Below the pieces are notes generated by a model, which was not told the DNA's origin, did not search any database, and was given only the letters and a program-made list of their open reading frames with translations. A DNA stretch of 32,725 nucleotides, from the NCBI GenBank assembly GCA_002709665.1, contig PAQK01000001.1:98717-131441 (forward strand). The letters are read 5' to 3'. How positions within the stretch are numbered: the first letter of the stretch is position 1; every line of letters starts with the position of its first letter. Below, one piece after another: positions 10,176 to 17,736 of the stretch. A program made the position numbers and the translations under genes. The DNA comes from Gemmatimonadota bacterium (GTDB lineage Bacteria; Latescibacterota; UBA2968; GCA-2709665).

Positions 10176-10432
10176 TGAATTCGCCTCGTATCCAATATAC
10201 CATCCGCAAGGTCCCCCAAAACGTCAACGATGCACTTCGCCAGCGTGTCCAAGACGAGCGAAAAAGTATGAACGCCGTCCTCATAGACATACTCGAACGT
10301 GGCCTTGGAATCAAGGGTGCACCCGTTTACCACACCGATCTCGACGACCTTGCGGGCACCTGGGTGAACGATCCGGAATTCGACAGTGCCATCGAAGCCC
10401 TGGACCATGTGGATCAGGAATCCTGGTCGTGA
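10175..10432 (+). CDS. Ribbon-helix-helix antitoxin of a VapBC-like pair
   Basis: An 85-residue protein with an N-terminal ribbon-helix-helix pattern: a short beta strand QYTIRKVP followed by two helices with VNDALRQRVQ and MNAVLIDILERGL. An acidic C-terminal tail (DLDDLAGTW, DPEFDSAIEAL, ending DQESW) is the usual toxin-wrapping segment. It should bind its own operator as a dimer and neutralise the adjacent PIN-domain toxin. I start it at ATG 10175; an in-frame ATG at 10145 would lie inside the promoter. It overlaps the toxin gene by 4 bp (GTGA), as is typical for translational coupling of antitoxin and toxin. Confidence 0.85.
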   Translation: MNSPRIQYTIRKVPQNVNDALRQRVQDERKSMNAVLIDILERGLGIKGAPVYHTDLDDLAGTWVNDPEFDSAIEALDHVDQESWS

Positions 10433-10815
10433 ATGCGGTTATCGACACGAGTCGATACACGGATTTCTGCAACAACGATCCGGTCGCAGTGGAGCGCGTG
10501 AGAACAGCCGACAACCTTTACCTCCCCTTTGTCTCCCTCGCAGAACTCAGATCAGGATTCTTGTTTGGTACTCAGGCCCGGCAAAATGAGCAGACACTCA
10601 ACCGATTCCTCAACAGTCCACGGGTTACGGTCCTGTATCCAACAACGCAAACCGTACGAAATTTCAGTCAGATTTTTTATCAGCTGCGTCAACAGGATAC
10701 ACCAATCCCTACAAATGATATGTGGATTGCAGCGCTGGTCGTCGAACACGACCTCCTGCTTTTCTCCCGCGATCCACATTTCAGTCACTTGCCCCAGATT
10801 CCAAGGGTGAGGTAA
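10429..10815 (+). CDS. PIN-domain ribonuclease toxin (VapC-like)
   Basis: A 128-residue PIN-domain protein. The acidic Mg2+/Mn2+ site is complete: D6 in VIDTSRY, E39 in LAELRSGF, D97 in TNDMWIAA and D115 in FSRDPHF. VapC toxins cleave tRNA or rRNA and arrest growth when the antitoxin decays. Translation starts at GTG 10429, overlapping the antitoxin stop codon, with an AGGA site inside the antitoxin gene. Length and motifs are normal for the family, so it looks functional. A 21-bp stretch of its 3' end (10758-10778) recurs exactly downstream at 10949-10969. The RNA target cannot be read from the sequence. Confidence 0.9.
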   Translation: MNAVIDTSRYTDFCNNDPVAVERVRTADNLYLPFVSLAELRSGFLFGTQARQNEQTLNRFLNSPRVTVLYPTTQTVRNFSQIFYQLRQQDTPIPTNDMWIAALVVEHDLLLFSRDPHFSHLPQIPRVR

Positions 10816-10910
10816 CTTTGCCCCAGCGCTCTGGTTTATGGAGCATCGGATAGGCAACTTGGAATTCCATCTCGAGCCCGCACGAAAAGCAGATACACCC
10901 CACAAGAAAA

Positions 10911-10974
10911 AGAAGTGTGGATCGCAGACCCGACCCCCACGGTCGGGGGCTTTTCTCCCGCGATCCACACTTCT
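10911..10974 (+). terminator. Large nested inverted repeat, probable bidirectional terminator
   Basis: Perfect 15-bp arms AGAAGTGTGGATCGC (10911-10925) and GCGATCCACACTTCT (10960-10974) enclose a second hairpin, CCCGACC (10929-10935) with GGTCGGG (10941-10947), followed by GGCTTTT. A-rich DNA precedes the left arm and T-rich DNA follows the right. It sits between the convergent toxin and permease genes, the expected place for a two-way terminator. Confidence 0.7.
10949..10969 (+). repeat. 21-bp exact repeat of the toxin gene 3' end
   Basis: These 21 bases are identical to 10758-10778 inside the VapC-like gene, where they encode residues about 110-117 (LLFSRDPH). One frame here reads GLFSRDPHFSF, so it looks like a copied scrap of the toxin gene. 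It forms the right arm of the inverted repeat. Confidence 0.75.
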
Positions 10975-11036
10975 CTTTTCCAATCGGTCCAATCCCACTG
11001 CCAACGGCTTCGACCCTGGGATTTTCTCCCTCCGAC

Positions 11037-11801
11037 TTACCCTCCTACAAGCATCTCGAGAACACTATTCCCAAGAATCAACTGCACGGCCGTAATGGTC
11101 AGAACACCGTACACAATCCTGTTGAACCAGACCTCTGAGAACCGTCTGTTGAGATAGATGCCAAGCTTCACGCCGATGTAACTGAGCGGTGCAAGACACA
11201 GGATCGTCATCAAGTGCTCGACGCGCAGGATGCCCAGGCCGAAATACGGAATCAACTTGATCTGATTGATGGATGCAAAAAAGATCACGGTTGTGGCCAC
11301 AAACTGGTCTCGCTCCAATTTCTGAGGAAGGAGAAATATGGTAACAGGAGGTCCGCCGGCGTGAGCTAACGTCGAAGTGAACCCGGAGGCAACGCCCAGG
11401 ATGATCCCTTCGATCCCGTGCGGACGCCGGCCCTCGAGCATGCCCAGAATCAGTCCTCGGGAAGCCTGAAACACAACGAACAGTAAAGCGAGTACACCCA
11501 GGCCCACCTGCAGGACCCGCTCATTGCCGCTGAAATAGCCGAAGAAAAAAGCACCTATTGCAATCCCGGCAACGGACCCGATCAGAAGTAGCTTCACGCT
11601 CCGTTTATGAAAGCGCTTTCGGTAGTGCAGTACCGCAAAAATGTCACATACAATCAACAGTGGAAGCAGAATTGCGGCAGCGTCGGTCACCGGGATCACC
11701 AGCGCCATCAGTGGGGTTGCCAGGATGCCGATGCCTCCCCCGAACCCCGCCTTCGCGATCCCCACGAACACCACCGAAACAACAGCCACCACCCAGAACA
11801 T
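11037..11801 (-). CDS. TauE/SafE (TSUP) family membrane permease
   Basis: A protein of about 254 residues with eight or so hydrophobic segments, typical of the TauE/SafE (TSUP) family, which exports or imports sulfite, sulfonates and other small organic anions. Recognisable pieces are the first-repeat loop GIAKAGFGGGIG at about residues 14-25 and the second-repeat motif TLAHAGGPPV near 150, the two halves of the family's duplicated fold. The ATG at 11801 starts inside the first helix with no good ribosome-binding site at proper spacing. In-frame non-ATG codons lie upstream (CTG or ATT near 11827) after GGGAG, so the real N-terminus may be about 9 residues longer. A sulfite-handling role would fit the sulfatase, but this is inference. 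Confidence 0.85.
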   Translation of the reverse strand: MFWVVAVVSVVFVGIAKAGFGGGIGILATPLMALVIPVTDAAAILLPLLIVCDIFAVLHYRKRFHKRSVKLLLIGSVAGIAIGAFFFGYFSGNERVLQVGLGVLALLFVVFQASRGLILGMLEGRRPHGIEGIILGVASGFTSTLAHAGGPPVTIFLLPQKLERDQFVATTVIFFASINQIKLIPYFGLGILRVEHLMTILCLAPLSYIGVKLGIYLNRRFSEVWFNRIVYGVLTITAVQLILGNSVLEMLVGG

Positions 11802-11857
11802 CAGCGGATAGTCAGGTAATACCTCCAGAATAACTCCCTTCGCTTACGCGTGCCGCC

Positions 11858-14800
11858 CTATGCAGGTCCGGACCGTTCGAATAGCACTTCATCACCTACG
11901 ACATGATCTACCACCTGCACCCAGTCTCCGATGGACAGAGAGTCGCTTAGTCCCGATTCTTCCACCTCGAGAACGGTCTGGTCACGACCCGGGTTGGATG
12001 CGCCGATTATGCCTGCCCACAATTCCCCGTTCTCCTGCTGAACACGTGTTCCAACGAGATTACCGGTTCGCGACATGATGTTGAATCCCAGCTCCACTTT
12101 GGATTCACCAATGGAAATCACATTCGCACGCCCAAGTACCGAGGTAACGTCGAGCGTTAACCTGCTGGTGCCCGATCCCTCATCTTCCACGGCCAGCACG
12201 CCGTAATTGTGACCTCTTCCAGATGGATTTATCGCAATCCGATCACCCTCGCGAATGCCCTCGATCTCCGTCACAACGATGCTACACGAATTTCGATCGA
12301 TATCGGCGATCTTGCCGGACTGACGGGCATTGGGGAAATCAGCAGACACATCCCCTCGGTGGTAAGATGAGGACCCCACTGCAAGGACACTGCCCTGTAA
12401 CACTGCCGCGAGAGGCCCTCGAACCTGAGTGCCGTCGTCGAACCGGGTCTCCTCGTCGGTGCCGGCACTGGGTGACCAGTATATCGAGATCTGTTTACCG
12501 GCTTTCGTGACAAGCTCTACACCGCTCGCCCCAACCGATTCCGAGGCGATTCCCTTGGCTAACGTCAGCGAAGCGCCATCCACGTGAGGCTCGAACACCA
12601 GGTCGACACAGGTGGTGTCCCGTTCCGCCTTCCTACGCCAGAGGACGCCACGATAGTGATAATTAGATGCCTCAGGTGTACCCATCACGGCGGTGCATCT
12701 TGCGGTTATCACCTCGGAACCGGCACTTGTCGACAACTGGTGAAGGTCCAGGTGAACGCCCTTTTCCACTCGAGATTGCCACGACCCGCTCCAGGCGTCA
12801 GTCCTGGAGGTGGTTGCTACATCGTCCATGTAGGCCATTGCGAGGTGGTCCCGCCCGGTCGCCGAATCGGTTTCGCCGCGTGATCCCTCGGGATCGGCAA
12901 CAGTACCGCTTCGGGCTGTAAATCCGGAGCTATCCGATTGGAACTCACCCTCCAACCCGCGGCAGGCTCTCCAGTGTTCCGTACCGCCGGTCACCCTGGA
13001 GAGATCGACCAGCGCCACACCTTCTCCGTCTGTTTCGACCAGTGCGATTAGTCGACGGAAGGAAACCCCAAGCTTGTCCCAGCCGCTCTCTCCCTCTCTG
13101 GGTGCCCATCTGTCTGCCTCCACCTCAAGAATTTGCAGACCGTCCACCAGCAATGAGCGAATCAGGCGCCCCCTACCGGCAACACGCTGTTTCCCGCCTT
13201 CGGGCAGATCTCCCCAGGCTGTATTGTGGGTCGCCCAATGGTCCTCCCAGAGTGGTCTGCTTGCCCAGGACTGAGGATATCCAAGGTCGGTGATGAAGGG
13301 CCGGCCATAAGCGAACAGCTGAACGTCCAGAAGATCTCGATGCCGATGCCCCGTAGTGTCACCGTAGACGATGCCAACGGCCGCCCGCTCCGGTGCCCCC
13401 GATGTTCTCAGAACTGCAATGCCTACGCCATCGTGAATCGTGGTCCCGATCTCGCGATGTTTCCCGCTCCTGACGGACTCATGAATCTCATTGACGACAG
13501 GATCGCCTGTGAACTCGGCAGCCCTGTCCAGGTTTTCTCCTTGGAAAGGTGCGTGGAAACAGTCTTCATCAAGGAAGATCGATCCGGAATCCTTGTCACC
13601 GTGCGAAGCCAGCCACGCACCCGTCCCCGGGGCGTGGCCGTCGCCAAACTGAAAATAGCTCTTGCCAACCATAGTGATCTCGTGGGGCTGCCGTCCAACT
13701 TTCTTGATTCTGGGATCACGCACGAGCGAGGGATATTCCTCCTCGGTGTAGACATCGGGGTGCTGACTCCGGAACTTCCTGAGGTTGTACTCCACCTCGA
13801 AGAGACCATTCGTGTGGATGCTGTTATAGCCACCTGTCGATTCGGGTGGCGTGCCGTCCGGAAAGAAATCGTTGGTACCGAATACCCTGAGTGTGTCGGG
13901 CCCTTCGTCGTATAGCCAGTCCATCACGCTGCCTGCATCCGCCCGGTCGAGGCCCCTGAGAATCACCAGTGCTCCCACACTCTCCCTTGGCAGATTGCTC
14001 CCCGCTCCGCGGTCGAGAATGACCTGCAGAAGGGATGCAAGCATCTCCTCGACAAGCCCAACAGCATCTTCTGGCCCACCCAGATCGAGACCTTGAGTAT
14101 TAGCTCTACTTACCAGTTCCTGGTCCTCTTTTAGCAGTGGCCAGATCGTATCATAGGCGGTGGAGAGAATCTCGCCCAGCTTCGGGGTGTCGATCGAGTA
14201 GCGCAGCGATCCCTTTCTGGCGAGTGCCGCCACTGGGTCATCCTCCTGGGCCCAATCCGGCTGCCCCCATTTCCATGCCTCTTCGACGCTTCTAGACGGG
14301 CCATATCGAAATTGTGGGGCCGAGGCAACGTAGCACTCCTCCTGGGAGTACCTCAGCAATAGCATTCCCAGTTTCCTGGCGATGTCCTCGTTGAATCCCC
14401 CTCCACGAAGCCGGTCGGTCAGCGCCCGGATCGCGCCGGCGTAAGCTCTGCATTGATCCCGATGGTAAGTGGCGGCAAACAAGAAAAGGTGTCCTTCATC
14501 ATCGAAGTAACCGAATCCGTCATCTGCGAATTCACCTGCCAGGAAGTCACCTTCCGCAGGATTGTTGGTCGGATAGATGGATCCGCAGGATGGACACTCG
14601 GACTTGAAGTCGCAGGGGGTATGGCTCCGCTTCCACGGGTAGAATCCGTTGAAACGGAAAATCTCGGTACCACAACTTGGGCACCCCTGATGGGCATTAC
14701 AAAAGTGGGCCTTGGGTAATTCAGCTGGAGGCAACTGCGCCCACAAGACCTCATCGGTTTGAGCGATCCACCAGTCAGCAGCAGACGAATTTCCCACCAA

Positions 14801-15166
14801 CTCGCGGTCATCCTGGAGCGTCTGACGAGACTTCGCTGATCGGTACGCTCCCCCAACTGGCCACCGCCTGGGCCACTCGGCACCGTTATAGGTGTGCGAC
14901 TCACGGAGGTCATCCAACGTCCTGACTTGAATAGACGCCTTGCAAGTCTCGCCCGATCCGCTCGCTCGCAAAAGATAGTCCCCGCTCTTTTCAGGTGCAC
15001 GCAGGTAGTGATAGCTGGCGCCATCTCGCTCGCTCAGCCTAGAGACGATTTGCTCGAATCCTTCCGCCTCGACCGTTGCGCTTCCATCTTCATCCACCAC
15101 CGGCAACCTGAACGCCCGTCCGGCAAGAATCACACGTGGACACCACGGAATCGATACCTTTGACAT
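11858..15166 (-). CDS. Very large heparinase II/III-like protein with CPSCG knuckles
   Basis: A 1102-residue protein whose central part matches the heparinase II/III-like beta-sandwich of polysaccharide lyases: TGHRHRDLLDVQLFAYGRPF then ITDLGYP near residue 600, followed by THNTAW near 650. These strings hold the histidines and tyrosine expected near the active site. The N-terminal part (about 100-560) would be the alpha-toroid. It contains an unusual cysteine cluster near residues 155-195, CNAHQGCPSCG and CDFKSECPSCG, which looks like a metal site. The last 300 residues are beta-rich. ATG 15166 follows a GGAGGGGAG site; the frame runs further to 15226 without a site. No signal peptide is seen. 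It probably cleaves an acidic polysaccharide by beta-elimination; the substrate is unknown. Confidence 0.8.
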   Translation of the reverse strand: MSKVSIPWCPRVILAGRAFRLPVVDEDGSATVEAEGFEQIVSRLSERDGASYHYLRAPEKSGDYLLRASGSGETCKASIQVRTLDDLRESHTYNGAEWPRRWPVGGAYRSAKSRQTLQDDRELVGNSSAADWWIAQTDEVLWAQLPPAELPKAHFCNAHQGCPSCGTEIFRFNGFYPWKRSHTPCDFKSECPSCGSIYPTNNPAEGDFLAGEFADDGFGYFDDEGHLFLFAATYHRDQCRAYAGAIRALTDRLRGGGFNEDIARKLGMLLLRYSQEECYVASAPQFRYGPSRSVEEAWKWGQPDWAQEDDPVAALARKGSLRYSIDTPKLGEILSTAYDTIWPLLKEDQELVSRANTQGLDLGGPEDAVGLVEEMLASLLQVILDRGAGSNLPRESVGALVILRGLDRADAGSVMDWLYDEGPDTLRVFGTNDFFPDGTPPESTGGYNSIHTNGLFEVEYNLRKFRSQHPDVYTEEEYPSLVRDPRIKKVGRQPHEITMVGKSYFQFGDGHAPGTGAWLASHGDKDSGSIFLDEDCFHAPFQGENLDRAAEFTGDPVVNEIHESVRSGKHREIGTTIHDGVGIAVLRTSGAPERAAVGIVYGDTTGHRHRDLLDVQLFAYGRPFITDLGYPQSWASRPLWEDHWATHNTAWGDLPEGGKQRVAGRGRLIRSLLVDGLQILEVEADRWAPREGESGWDKLGVSFRRLIALVETDGEGVALVDLSRVTGGTEHWRACRGLEGEFQSDSSGFTARSGTVADPEGSRGETDSATGRDHLAMAYMDDVATTSRTDAWSGSWQSRVEKGVHLDLHQLSTSAGSEVITARCTAVMGTPEASNYHYRGVLWRRKAERDTTCVDLVFEPHVDGASLTLAKGIASESVGASGVELVTKAGKQISIYWSPSAGTDEETRFDDGTQVRGPLAAVLQGSVLAVGSSSYHRGDVSADFPNARQSGKIADIDRNSCSIVVTEIEGIREGDRIAINPSGRGHNYGVLAVEDEGSGTSRLTLDVTSVLGRANVISIGESKVELGFNIMSRTGNLVGTRVQQENGELWAGIIGASNPGRDQTVLEVEESGLSDSLSIGDWVQVVDHVVGDEVLFERSGPA

Positions 15167-15286
15167 AACCTCTCTCCCCTCCTCGATTTCACTTTGAGCA
15201 CTCATGCAAACAGTACTATGCGTCAAGCTACGACAGAAAATTTGCGAAATTTGGAAAGCTCTGCCTCTGACTCATTCCTGGACGCT

Positions 15287-15335
15287 TTGGCCTCATCCCG
15301 ATCCATCCACTATAATATCAAAGATCGGCGCCGAT
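15287..15335 (+). promoter_or_regulatory. Candidate promoter with 12-bp palindrome
   Basis: TATAAT (15311-15316) has a partial -35 TTGGCC (15287-15292) at 18 bp. Immediately downstream, at 15324-15335, is the perfect 12-bp palindrome ATCGGCGCCGAT. A repressor bound there would cover the start site. It lies between the heparinase-like gene and the decayed gene at 15451. Confidence 0.35.
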
Positions 15336-15450
15336 TCCGCCCATATTCTCAGAGGGTCATGAACTCGTACACTTTTTTCTGGTTGAGCGCAAAGGAACAT
15401 TTGATACATCAAACACAGGATTGATAACGCATTTTGGAGGATGCCACTTA

Positions 15451-15665
15451 GTGACCAGTCGATCCTGCACGGCGGAAAGGTCGACGTTGATACTCACCAT
15501 GCAGCTTGAGGGAGGAAGTGGCGAGCTAGACCAGATTATTCAGATGCCCGATAGCATTTTCCATTTTACACCTAGCGATTCCCATTAGAAACCGAGGGTT
15601 TCTACTCACTGATTCTTCATCTAAAAGACGATGGCCCTTGGTATAAAAACCTTGGTATCAGGATC
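15451..15665 (+). pseudogene. Frameshifted remnant of a small beta-rich protein
   Basis: Two frames join into one protein-like sequence. From GTG 15451, with GGAGG 10 nt upstream, the first frame reads TSRSCTAERSTLILTMQLEG and ends with SIFHFTPSDSH at TAG 15586. The second frame, from about 15579, continues with FPLETEGFYSLILHLKDD and GPWYKNLGIRI. The alternating hydrophobic pattern and the F-P-x-x-x-G-F-Y turn look like the last strands of a beta-sandwich. A single-base indel near 15575-15585 explains the break. The family is not recognised; a resemblance to DUF6941-type small proteins is only a suspicion. The 3' end is uncertain because the frame stays open to about 15815. Confidence 0.5.
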
Positions 15666-16274
15666 CACCGACTATTTTTGCTGCCTATCCATGCGACAGT
15701 CCTTCATGATCCATGCAAACCCGCATTATTGATGGCGTGTGTCGCAGGAACATCAAGTAAACATTACTCTTACTCCGTTCCTTTACCACATGTTTCTTGC
15801 CAAGGGGTTTGAGATTGTGTCTACCTCTGCTTTGCACGACAGACCTCTTCTTGTTCGCAACTTCGATGGTGAGAACGTGCTCCAAAATCTGATTTTCTTC
15901 GGAAGCGTCCAGGCCGAGGGCACGTAGAGACCAGATGGATCTGTCGCCGGAGGCGCATCGTCTGACATACAACCCTGAACAGTGAGACATGATGCGACCT
16001 GCCGCGTAAAGTTGTTGCGATGTAAGAAGATCTTGAACCGTCCATCGAATGGTGCGCTTAATTTCTTCATGGTAGTTGATGTGTTCGAATCTGTTGAAGC
16101 CCGATCCCTCCCAGGTTTCCAGCACTACATCTTGCATACCCGTAAGTACTTGATGCCTTAGGAAAATTTGCCCGTTTTTTGTATTTTCGTCAGAAAAATC
16201 AGCCAACCGGGAGTTTCAGCACGCTATATTACTCCACCTTTCGGGCACAGGTGAAAGAGAAAATTAAAAGGAGT
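15666..16274. other. Long region without a convincing gene
   Basis: A minus-strand frame of 173 codons (15685-16206, TTG start) is open here, but it has no recognisable motif or good ribosome-binding site. It overlaps the 5' region of the plus-strand BNR gene. It may be chance or decayed DNA. I see no repeat, RNA gene or terminator. Confidence 0.4.
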
Positions 16275-17663
16275 ATGATCTTGGATTCGAATGTTCTATC
16301 CAGATTGGTGAAACAGGACGTGGCAGATCCTTTTGCTCTGGCGCAGCCAGAACTTGGTAACGCTTTGCTATCCACAATCGCTGGAGAACGCGCCAGCCAG
16401 GGCCCTGGAAATAAGATCGTTAGTGCCGATGGAAAAACGCACTTCGTCTGGCAGGACTCCCTCGAGCAGCGGTACTTTGCCAGGGCGCGAACCTATAATC
16501 ACGGATCTGGTGAGTGGACACTGCCGGCGACCCTTTCTGAAGGCATCGATGAGCATTCGCGACCGACATTGGCCATCGACAGTAAGGGTTATCTACACGT
16601 TGTGATGGGTGGGCACAACTCACCTCTGCAGTATAACCGCTCCCGCGATCCGCACGACACTTCTGCCTGGACCGAGGCAGAACCGTTCGGCAAGAATACC
16701 TACCCGGTCCTCCTGGCAGGTCCTGATGATACCCTCATCCTGACAGTTCGCGACGGAACGCATTCCGGTATGGAGTTGTGGACAAAACCGGATAACGGAT
16801 CTTGGCAAAGCGACGGTCTTCTCGTCGCTCGCCAAGATCGCTTTTCGGGATACACGGCAATGAGCAACGATATGGCATGGGGACCGCATCAGCAGGCTCT
16901 CCATATGAGCCAGGGCTTCTTTCTGAGCCGCAGGCCTGCCCCCGATGAGCACGCTCGCGATGTTGCCGGACTCTATCAGGCCATAGGATATCTCCGCTCG
17001 TTGGACTCTGGGCTCACTTGGCACACAACAGCTGGAACCAAGATCGCTCTGCCAGGCTCTTCCGATACGGTGGACCTGCTTGAAGAGGATGAGAGCAACA
17101 ATCCTAAACCTGGGATCAACCATTGCGGACTCGCGATCGACTCCAGGAATCGGCCCTATGTGGGATACCTTCGTCACACACCCGAGCCCTGCTCGGCATT
17201 CCTCAAGACACAAGACGAAAGCGGTACCTGGCAAGATCTGCAGCTCGTGGAAGCGATCGCCTCAGCGTGGCCAGGCTATGGGGCTTCGAGATTCAAACCC
17301 GTCTTTACCGAGGACGATGTCCTTTGCATTCTCGCCGAAATCGTACCCATCGAGCACCCCAACGCAAACTGGAATCCCGGAATCTACGGACTTCCTGATT
17401 TCTGGCTGCGTGACTATCCCGAACTATCTCGACTCGTCTGGCTGGAGTCCTCTGATTACGGGCGGAACTTCACAACTCGTGAACCCATCGCCGACGTCCT
17501 GGACAAAGGTCAGTTGCTTCCGTCAGTTGAACGACCCAATGGGCGCTTCCCGATTCCAGCGGGTACCCGCCCCTCATTTCTTTACACCCTGGGCGACTGG
17601 CGCTATGCAAACGAAGGCGAAACCATCGACAACGAACTATACTGGGTACGAATGGAACCCTAA
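16275..17663 (+). CDS. BNR_4-type seven-bladed propeller, possible polysaccharide lyase or hydrolase
   Basis: A 462-residue protein of the BNR-repeat family (BNR_4). Blade-like repeats include THFVWQDS near residue 55, SRPTLAIDSKGYLHVVMGG near 95-113 leading into GGHNSPLQY, and CGLAIDSRNRPYVGYLRHTP near 280. The last has the Ser/Asp-box-like turn. Some ulvan lyases share this propeller and use a histidine of the GGH type together with a tyrosine. That makes lyase activity possible but unproven. AAAGGAGT lies directly before ATG 16275, so TTG 16281 may be the better-spaced start. No signal peptide is seen. It is followed after 73 bp by another propeller gene, suggesting an operon. Confidence 0.75.
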   Translation: MILDSNVLSRLVKQDVADPFALAQPELGNALLSTIAGERASQGPGNKIVSADGKTHFVWQDSLEQRYFARARTYNHGSGEWTLPATLSEGIDEHSRPTLAIDSKGYLHVVMGGHNSPLQYNRSRDPHDTSAWTEAEPFGKNTYPVLLAGPDDTLILTVRDGTHSGMELWTKPDNGSWQSDGLLVARQDRFSGYTAMSNDMAWGPHQQALHMSQGFFLSRRPAPDEHARDVAGLYQAIGYLRSLDSGLTWHTTAGTKIALPGSSDTVDLLEEDESNNPKPGINHCGLAIDSRNRPYVGYLRHTPEPCSAFLKTQDESGTWQDLQLVEAIASAWPGYGASRFKPVFTEDDVLCILAEIVPIEHPNANWNPGIYGLPDFWLRDYPELSRLVWLESSDYGRNFTTREPIADVLDKGQLLPSVERPNGRFPIPAGTRPSFLYTLGDWRYANEGETIDNELYWVRMEP

Positions 17664-17736
17664 TGACCTGTGATCACCGAGACCATATCAGCCTTTCTCG
17701 CGGTTACCCCAATATTCCTTACCTGAGGTCTCAACA

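Noticed and set aside
9992-10408. 138-codon minus-strand frame
   Set aside because: It is antisense to the antitoxin gene and its promoter, with no motif of its own.
15685-16206. 173-codon minus-strand frame as a real gene
   Set aside because: It has a TTG start, no ribosome-binding site and no recognisable motif, and it overlaps the leader of the BNR gene. It is kept only as a note in the gap entry.
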